Assembly: GCA_034660035.1 (NCBI GenBank)
Contig: JAYEIJ010000103.1
Location: 1 to 11,702 of the forward strand
DNA length: 11,702 nucleotides
Origin: JAHEEL01 sp034660035
GTDB lineage: Bacteria > Actinomycetota > Acidimicrobiia > Spongiisociales > UBA5794
Direction: 5' to 3'
The notes under the pieces were generated by a model that was not told where the DNA came from, searched no databases, and worked only from the letters and a program-made list of their open reading frames with translations. Position numbers and translations under genes: made by a program. The number at the start of each line of letters is the position of its first letter. Positions within the stretch are counted from its first letter, which is position 1. Below are positions 6,560-11,702 of this stretch, in pieces.

Positions 6560-6587
6560 ACCGTATCAGGTTCATCTCGTACGTCAA
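6560..6587 (-). promoter_or_regulatory. Putative promoter of toxin-antitoxin pair 3
   Basis: On the minus strand a good -35, TTGACG (plus 6582-6587), is followed after 16 bases by a modest -10, TACGGT (plus 6560-6565). Transcription would start about 20 bases before the GTG at 6532. The spacing and -35 are good; the -10 is weak. Confidence 0.45.
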
Positions 6588-6596
6588 GGACGTGTC

Positions 6597-6609
6597 GTAC
6601 ATAATGTAC
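6597..6609. promoter_or_regulatory. Palindrome GTACATAATGTAC, candidate operator
   Basis: This perfect 13-base palindrome is centred at 6603 in the divergent control region between toxin-antitoxin pair 3 and sigma gene 3. Four GTAC cores lie here within 55 bases (6555, 6580, 6597, 6606). It could bind the Phd-like antitoxin as a dimer and might affect both directions. On the plus strand its centre (CATAAT) also resembles a -10 box, but no matching -35 is seen. Confidence 0.45.
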
Positions 6610-6620
6610 AACTTAGTCTC

Positions 6621-6648
6621 GGAATCTCTGTGGTCCGTTCGGGTGTCG
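6621..6648 (+). promoter_or_regulatory. Putative ECF-type promoter of sigma gene 3
   Basis: GGAAT at 6621-6625 is followed after 17 bases by GTGTCG at 6643-6648. This resembles the GGAAC-N17-CGTGTC element before sigma gene 1 and fits the general ECF pattern. It lies about 45-75 bases before the plausible starts of sigma gene 3. Confidence 0.4.
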
Positions 6649-6694
6649 CTATGCGTGTTACTTGATGAGAATGCAGCAGATGGAGGTCCCTCCA

Positions 6695-7218
6695 GTGGTA
6701 GTCACGCAAGAGGAGCCGGCGGTGACGGCGGCTCCTTTCCGAATGGACTTCGCGTCCTTCTACGAACGCGAACTCAGGCCCGTGATCGGTCTGGCGTTCG
6801 TGCTCTCCGGCAGCCGATCGGGTGCGGAGGATCTCGCACAGGACGCCTTCTTGAAGGCCTACAAGCAGTGGGAGACGGTCGGCGCGTACGACAACCCCGG
6901 CGCCTGGGTGCGCCGCGTTGTATCGAACAACTCGGTGTCAGTATTCCGACGTGGCAAGGCCGAGGCCAAGGCTCTCACGAGATTCGCCGGGTCCATGTAC
7001 GTCGTACCGGACATGTCGCCCGACGCGATGGCGACGTGGGCGGCGGTGCGGAAGTTGCCGAACCGGCAGGCCCAGGCGATCGCTCTGCGCTACTACGACC
7101 GGAGTTCGATTGCGGATATCGCTCGCATTCTCAAATGCTCAGAGAACACGGTGAAGACACACCTGCAGCGAGCGAAACAGACACTCGAAGCACACCTCGA
7201 CGAGGGAGGGGACCGCCC

Positions 7219-7222
<4 letters not shown>
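6695..7222 (+). CDS. ECF sigma factor 3 (sigma-70 family)
   Basis: This is an ECF sigma factor, 175 residues from the GTG at 6695. Sigma-2 spans about residues 19-88 (FASFYERELRPVIGLAFVLS, EDLAQDAFLKAYKQWETVGA, NPGAWVRRVVSN). Sigma-4 spans about 115-165, with QAQAIALRYYDRSSIADIAR and the recognition part CSENTVKTHLQRAK. It is clearly more distant from sigma factors 1 and 2 than they are from each other. Two starts have good signals: GTG 6695 (GGAGG, 8-base spacer) and GTG 6722 (AGGAG, 6-base spacer, 166 residues). The frame is also open from a TTG at 6662. The stop overlaps the partner's ATG (ATGA). Confidence 0.88.
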
Positions 7223-8469
<1,247 letters not shown>

Positions 8470-8520
8470 CTACAACCGGAATGTGTTCGTACACGGGTAC
8501 TTCGTCGGTGGTTGGTCCCG

Positions 8521-8538
8521 CGGCACAGAGGCGTGCCG
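8521..8538. terminator. Bidirectional hairpin between convergent genes
   Basis: CGGCAC (8521-8526) and GTGCCG (8533-8538) form a perfect 6-bp stem with a 6-base loop, directly abutting the stop of the minus-strand ATPase-like gene and 51 bases after membrane partner 3. The T tract is poor (TTACT on the plus side), so strength is uncertain. A smaller GTGT-TCGT-ACAC hairpin precedes it. Confidence 0.5.
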
Positions 8539-9945
8539 TTACTCCGCCAGGGTCCAGAACGCCCGTGGATCCGTCTCACTCTTCCCTACCCAACGAATTA
8601 CGCGGAGGTGTTCCATTTCCTTGAGCCTTCTTATGGCTGTGGGTCTTGTTACTCCCAGAAGCTCCTCGACGTCGCCCGTCCTCAAGCGCCCGGCCTGGCG
8701 AAGGGCCGCCACAATGTCATGCCAGCCAGGCGGCATGTTCTCAGCGATGTCCGGATCGACCGAGATCGCGGTGAGGACAACTCGAACGGATCCGGTCGTC
8801 TGCTGGTAGGAAGGAGCAGGCAGACCGAATAAGGCCATCTCTTCGAACATCCTACGGATTCCCTCTCCAAGTTCTTGAGCCCAGCCCTGCTCGGTACATA
8901 CCCGAGCGATGCGCGGATTTCGAGCGAAACGCATCGCCTCTCTTGGATCGCTCGCCTCGGCCAACCCCGGGAACCGACCGGCGTTCAGGACTTCTATGCG
9001 ATCGTCGAAGATCTCGACGCGGATATGATCACCCCCGAGACTGTAAGAACGGTGGATAACGGCGTTCACGATCGCCTCGACCCATGCCCCTTCGGGAATC
9101 ACGGGCATGTTGGCGAAGCGCCCTGAAGATGCAAGCCGCCGCGTGGTCGGCTGCGATTCTCGGACTGCCTCGGTAGCTTGTGTGAGCACCTCGTCGACGG
9201 TGCCGTCGAAGGCCTGATCGCTGAGAAGCTGCTGCCGACTCCCGGTCCCCCGCTCAGTCCCCCGGTATCGGAGCACGCGGACGTAGGCGTTGGGGTAGCT
9301 GACTTGGGGGTTATCCCCGAACAGGAGAACGGCAGCGGCCGTGACACCATCCTCGCGGAGAAGACCTCGGCGGCGCATGAGTCTCTCTGGGTCAGGTGCG
9401 TCGAGCGTGTTGGCCCATTCGTGGATGCTCTCCCAATTCAGATCGTCCACGGTGAGGTTCGGAACTGTCGTTCCGTCGAACACGCTTTGACCTTTGTCGT
9501 ACATGAGCTCTTGGCGCTGGCCGAAGGAGAGGCGTCTTGTCTCGTCTCCGACGCGTAGGTAGACCTCGTCGCGTCGATTGTGATGCACAACATCAGACGG
9601 TTCGACCTCTATCACGAGGAGGCGGTCGAGTGCCTCCGAACTGTTGACACACTCGATCTCGCGCACATGTGCCCGGACCAAGGGTTCCGTGAAATCGATA
9701 GCCGCCTGTCGCTGCGCGTTCACACGGTCGTCGTGCGCCTCGAGTCCTTCAATGAGATCGTCATGAAGCCCGATGACGATCGTCCCTCCTTCAGCGTTGG
9801 CGAGCGCAATCTCGACATCTGCCAACTCTCGACCGGCAACTCGGGCGCTCTTGCGCTCGTACCACTGGTTCTCGGAAATCGCGAGCAACGCCTCACCTAT
9901 GTGCTCCGGTTCCTGAGTCAGCGCTTGTGTGACTTCTCCATGCAT
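8539..9945 (-). CDS. AlbA_2 / HATPase_c_4 / winged-helix protein
   Basis: This is a 468-residue protein of the family often annotated as putative DNA-binding/ATP-binding protein or RecG-like transcriptional regulator. Residues about 25-140 form an AlbA_2 (Schlafen AlbA-like) domain, with YERKSARV at 29-36 and ALANAEGGTIVIGL at 47-60. Residues about 282-395 form an HATPase_c_4 domain, with the N-box-like EAIVNAVIHRSY at 290-301 and a Gly-rich ELGEGIRRM at 359-367. Residues about 405-455 form a winged helix (LRTGDVEELLGVTRPTAIRR). It probably binds nucleic acid and ATP; the physiological role is unknown, and some relatives lie in defence or stress loci. The ATG at 9945 has GGGTAGGG upstream. 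The length is typical and the gene looks intact. Confidence 0.85.
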   Translation of the reverse strand: MHGEVTQALTQEPEHIGEALLAISENQWYERKSARVAGRELADVEIALANAEGGTIVIGLHDDLIEGLEAHDDRVNAQRQAAIDFTEPLVRAHVREIECVNSSEALDRLLVIEVEPSDVVHHNRRDEVYLRVGDETRRLSFGQRQELMYDKGQSVFDGTTVPNLTVDDLNWESIHEWANTLDAPDPERLMRRRGLLREDGVTAAAVLLFGDNPQVSYPNAYVRVLRYRGTERGTGSRQQLLSDQAFDGTVDEVLTQATEAVRESQPTTRRLASSGRFANMPVIPEGAWVEAIVNAVIHRSYSLGGDHIRVEIFDDRIEVLNAGRFPGLAEASDPREAMRFARNPRIARVCTEQGWAQELGEGIRRMFEEMALFGLPAPSYQQTTGSVRVVLTAISVDPDIAENMPPGWHDIVAALRQAGRLRTGDVEELLGVTRPTAIRRLKEMEHLRVIRWVGKSETDPRAFWTLAE

Positions 9946-9953
9946 GTCCCTAC

Positions 9954-9978
9954 CCTACTCTAACAATTTGATAGTAGG
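9954..9978. promoter_or_regulatory. Inverted repeat CCTACT-N13-AGTAGG, candidate operator
   Basis: CCTACT (9954-9959) and AGTAGG (9973-9978) flank a 13-base AT-rich spacer immediately upstream of the AlbA_2 gene, within the short gap before the Fic remnant. The placement suits autoregulation by the winged-helix protein. It is seen only once, so chance cannot be ruled out. Confidence 0.4.
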
Positions 9979-10020
9979 TTATGGACGGCGGAGTGAGCGC
10001 ACCGATCCCACGGAAGGACG

Positions 10021-10565
10021 ATGGGTGGCGGCCGACGCGTCCATCTATCAGCAGCACCAGCGGTTCATGCCGACATGACCGATTGGGTAGCCGCGAGCGG
10101 AATACCCTCCGACGCTCGCCCGATCCTCCGGATCGCCGAGCAGCACGCCTCCTTCGAGCGCATCCACCCCTTCACTGACGGCAACGGACGCGTCGGGCGT
10201 CTCCTTACGAACTGGGGACTCGTCCAGGCGGACTATCCCCCGATGATCATCCGATATCAACAACGCGAGCGCTACCTGCGCGCACTCGAACGAGCCGACC
10301 ATGGAAACCCCACAGGACTCGTGGAGCTCTTCGCCAGAGCGATCAGCGAATCGATCAACAGATTCATCCTTCCCAGGCTCGCAGGTGATGCTCGAATCGT
10401 CCCCCTTCGGGCATTGGCCGAGGGAAGCCCTACTCGTCCGACTATCTCCGCCAACTTGCCCTGTCCGGCCGGCTGCGAGCTGTACGTCACGGGTCGCTGT
10501 GGTTCAGCTCTCAGGCGGCGCTCCTCGAGTACAGGGACAGCCGGAGCCCACGCGGTCGCCGATGA
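10021..10565 (+). pseudogene. Fic family protein, N-truncated and frameshifted
   Basis: The Fic signature HPFTDGNGRVGR is intact at residues 49-60 of the frame beginning at ATG 10021. It is followed by RERYLRALERADHGNP and a helix ending SINRFILPRLAG, so the catalytic His and the nucleotide loop are kept. An in-frame stop at 9994 leaves fewer than 50 residues before the motif, where family members usually have 100 or more, so the N-terminus is lost. At about 10428-10431 the frame breaks. The expected C-terminal winged helix (YSSDYLRQLALSGRLRAV, then GSLWFSSQAALLEY) continues in another frame to a TGA at 10563-10565. One missing base in the CCC run at 10428-10430 explains it. Unshifted, the frame runs to 10782 with unrelated, low-quality sequence. 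Fic enzymes transfer AMP to proteins; this copy is probably non-functional unless the shift is a sequencing error. Confidence 0.8.
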
Positions 10566-10652
10566 TCCGCAGACACTGACAACGAGAAGGGATCGACGAG
10601 TTCGACTCAGTGGTGTTGGTGCCGTCGGCGGTTCGGCGCGAGACTGGTCGCG

Positions 10653-11180
10653 ATGTTCACCATTCACGCGACGAAGAAGCTCCTCGACCGAGTGCCACAG
10701 CCGGTCATGCCTCCTGTATCCGAGCCAACTACGGCGCTCGGGAACTGGTACGCCACGGCACTGTTCTGGAAGCCACAGGTAGCTCTGCTCGTCAACGAGC
10801 GGACGTTGCTCCCGGTGCTCATGCCGCTCGCACCAGCCGCCACGCTCATGGTGCGATTCCCCGAGTCGCTGAGACAGATCCTCTGGGCGCAAGGGAGCCC
10901 GGCGGTGTTCATCGAGTTCGAGAGCGCCGCAATGACCGAAGGTAGGTATGCAAAGACGGCGAACCGGAGCGTGGTCGGGATCATGAACGAGTTCAGTTTC
11001 CTCGCCGAAGCCCACCGCGCCCATCGGGGCATCAACGATCTCAACGCGCTCGCGGTCAAACTGTCAAGAACCCCGTGCAGCCCGCTGTACAAGCGCCACA
11101 CGAGTCCTGATCGGGAACTGACCGCCCTCGTAACTGCTTGGTCCGAGACCGGACAGAACAACCGGGACGGTCTCGTCTGA
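10653..11180 (+). CDS. DUF6933 family protein
   Basis: This is a 175-residue protein starting MFTIHATKKLLDRV. LGNWYATALFW follows at residues 29-39, and LLVNERTLLPVLMPL at 45-59. This order (a CTQK/ATKK-like start, then GxWYA, then a NExTL strand) is the pattern of DUF6933, a family of unknown function often found near toxin-antitoxin and accessory genes. The C-terminal half includes NRSVVGIMNEFSFLAEAHRA, which is also typical. No catalytic residues or membrane segments can be named. The start has only a weak Shine-Dalgarno. An 87-base gap separates it from the Fic remnant, and it is on the same strand. The length is normal and the gene looks intact. Confidence 0.75.
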   Translation: MFTIHATKKLLDRVPQPVMPPVSEPTTALGNWYATALFWKPQVALLVNERTLLPVLMPLAPAATLMVRFPESLRQILWAQGSPAVFIEFESAAMTEGRYAKTANRSVVGIMNEFSFLAEAHRAHRGINDLNALAVKLSRTPCSPLYKRHTSPDRELTALVTAWSETGQNNRDGLV

Positions 11181-11290
11181 GAAGGTGGTCACTGTCTCCG
11201 CTGTGTTCCCTCGTCATCCCCATCACCAACGACTCCGTCGTTTCCTCAGGAGAAGCCGCCCGTCCGGATAGCGTCGTTGATCTCGGCCCT

Positions 11291-11584
11291 GTGGCGCGGA
11301 CCGCACTGCGCCCAGCGCAGCTCTCTTTCGTCGAGATCCGCGAGGAAGCCGAAACGGTCGCGCACGCGTCACTCCCAAGCCACGACATCGACCGGCTGTG
11401 TGAGCTTGCCGATCGACTCGGGGCCGAAGCCCACACGGCCAGCAGTAGCCCGCGTGCACACCGCGTGCACAAGAGGATGAAAGACAACCGGAATCGACGC
11501 GAACCAATGAGCACTCGAAACCTTTACACAGCAAGGGTTTCTGGCGTTTCTTCAGGAACCGTCGGACCCCCTGTTCATCCCTGA
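11291..11584 (+). CDS. Hypothetical small protein, weakly supported
   Basis: This frame has G/C-rich third positions and a plausible helical, charged stretch (residues such as FVEIREEAETVAHASLPSHD and IDRLCELADRLGAEA). I do not recognise it. The only in-frame starts are a TTG at 11138, overlapping the DUF6933 gene, and a GTG at 11291; neither has a convincing Shine-Dalgarno. The last 40 residues run through short repeats and end inside the tRNA fragment at 11584, so the C-terminus was probably created or cut by integration. It may be a decayed gene end rather than a live gene. Confidence 0.3.
   Translation: MARTALRPAQLSFVEIREEAETVAHASLPSHDIDRLCELADRLGAEAHTASSSPRAHRVHKRMKDNRNRREPMSTRNLYTARVSGVSSGTVGPPVHP
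11450..11471 (+). repeat. Tandem 11-bp direct repeat
   Basis: CCGCGTGCACA occurs twice without a gap (11450-11460 and 11461-11471). Each copy holds the palindrome GTGCAC. It lies about 105 bases from the tRNA-derived core, where tyrosine integrase or excisionase arm-type sites are commonly found. That role is inference. Confidence 0.6.
11517..11541. repeat. Inverted repeat beside the attachment site
   Basis: GAAACC (11517-11522) and GGTTTC (11536-11541) are inverted with a 13-base spacer. With one bulged G the pairing extends to GAAACCTT/AAGGGTTTC. It could be a weak terminator or an integrase-related site. No T tract follows. Confidence 0.4.
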
Positions 11585-11622
11585 TAAGGATGAGGTCCCT
11601 GGTTCAAGTCCAGGTGGGCCCA
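11576..11622 (+). other. tRNA-Ile(GAT) 3' fragment, probable island attachment site
   Basis: The sequence folds as the 3' part of a tRNA: anticodon stem CATCC/GGATG (11576-11580, 11588-11592), loop CTGATAA with anticodon GAT, variable loop AGGTC, T-arm CCTGG-TTCAAGT-CCAGG (11598-11614), acceptor strand TGGGCCC and discriminator A at 11622. No 5' acceptor strand (GGGCCCA expected near 11549) or D-arm precedes it, so it is not a functional gene. Tyrosine integrases often recombine at the anticodon loop of tRNA genes, leaving an intact tRNA at one end and a duplicate 3' fragment at the other. The polarity places the element to the left and native chromosome to the right. Confidence 0.85.
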
Positions 11623-11631
11623 CGGTACGAG

Positions 11632-11654
11632 AACCCGGACACCGTCCGGGTTTT
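11632..11654 (+). terminator. Rho-independent terminator, likely the original tRNA terminator
   Basis: AACCCGGAC (11632-11640) and GTCCGGGTT (11644-11652) form a 9-bp stem with the 3-base loop ACC, followed by TTTT at 11651-11654. It lies 10 bases after the tRNA fragment, the normal place for a tRNA gene's terminator, and supports the view that the right flank is the ancestral chromosome. Confidence 0.8.
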
Positions 11655-11702
11655 CGCACGTCACGACACCATTCCGACAGAATCACCCCATCCGGAGAAC
11701 GG
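11655..11702. other. Right flank, no feature seen
   Basis: These last bases follow the terminator and are read as native chromosome. No gene or motif can be called in so short a piece. Confidence 0.3.

Noticed and set aside
6681..6694. Hairpin TGGAGGTCCCTCCA that might hide the sigma 3 Shine-Dalgarno
   Set aside because: The arms are separated by only two bases, so a stable hairpin would have to open its inner pairs. It was not counted as a regulatory element.
10272..11024. A minus-strand gene opposite the Fic remnant and DUF6933
   Set aside because: The composition is shadow-like, and both plus-strand families are recognisable.
11138..11290. TTG start at 11138 for the border reading frame
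   Set aside because: It overlaps the DUF6933 gene by 43 bases, has no Shine-Dalgarno, and its first 50 residues look non-coding.
11549..11622. A complete tRNA-Ile gene
   Set aside because: The 3' half is perfect, but there is no GGGCCCA acceptor strand, TA, or D-arm before 11576. An interrupted tRNA with an upstream 5' exon was also looked for and not found.

Overview
The window looks like part of a high-GC actinobacterial chromosome, possibly an Acidimicrobiia-like lineage. The evidence is strong G/C preference at third codon positions, GTG starts, and several ECF sigma/anti-sigma pairs whose anti-sigma proteins have short cytoplasmic tails. The lineage is inference; no taxonomic marker gene is present. 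The right edge carries a 47-bp fragment of tRNA-Ile(GAT), running from the anticodon stem to the 3' end. It has no 5' half and is followed by a tRNA-type terminator. This is the usual scar of an element integrated into a tRNA gene. Positions 1 to about 11575 are therefore most simply read as the right-hand part of a genomic island, and positions 11623-11702 as native flank. No integrase is visible in the window.

Layout, left to right. (1) 14-1012, plus strand: a toxin-antitoxin-like pair, a MerR-HTH/DUF433 fusion followed with no gap by a DUF5615 PIN-like protein. (2) 1196-2619, minus strand: ECF sigma factor 1 and its membrane partner 1. (3) 2800-3594, plus: a Phd-like antitoxin and a RelE/ParE-like toxin. 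(4) 3771-5659, plus: ECF sigma factor 2 and membrane partner 2, whose ectodomain has five Asp-box motifs. (5) 5700-6532, minus: a Phd-like antitoxin and a 140-residue toxin candidate. (6) 6695-8469, plus: ECF sigma factor 3 and membrane partner 3, with an F5/8C-like ectodomain and a poly-Thr linker. (7) 8539-9945, minus: an AlbA_2/HATPase_c_4/winged-helix protein. (8) 10021-10565, plus: a broken Fic gene. (9) 10653-11180, plus: a DUF6933 protein. (10) 11181-11575: a weakly supported reading frame and repeats next to the attachment-site scar.

How the parts may work together. Each sigma gene overlaps its partner by an ATGA, so the two are translationally coupled. The three partners have a similar start (a short N-terminal helix containing L-E-x-R/Q-L), no HxxxCxxC zinc motif and one membrane helix, but quite different outer domains. 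This suggests three signalling units with a common output logic and different outside inputs. Sigma genes 1 and 3 are each preceded by GGAA(C/T)-N17/18-GTGTC, a plausible autoregulatory ECF promoter. The three toxin-antitoxin pairs sit between the sigma units and may stabilise the island. The Fic gene is degraded, which suggests that part of the cargo is decaying.
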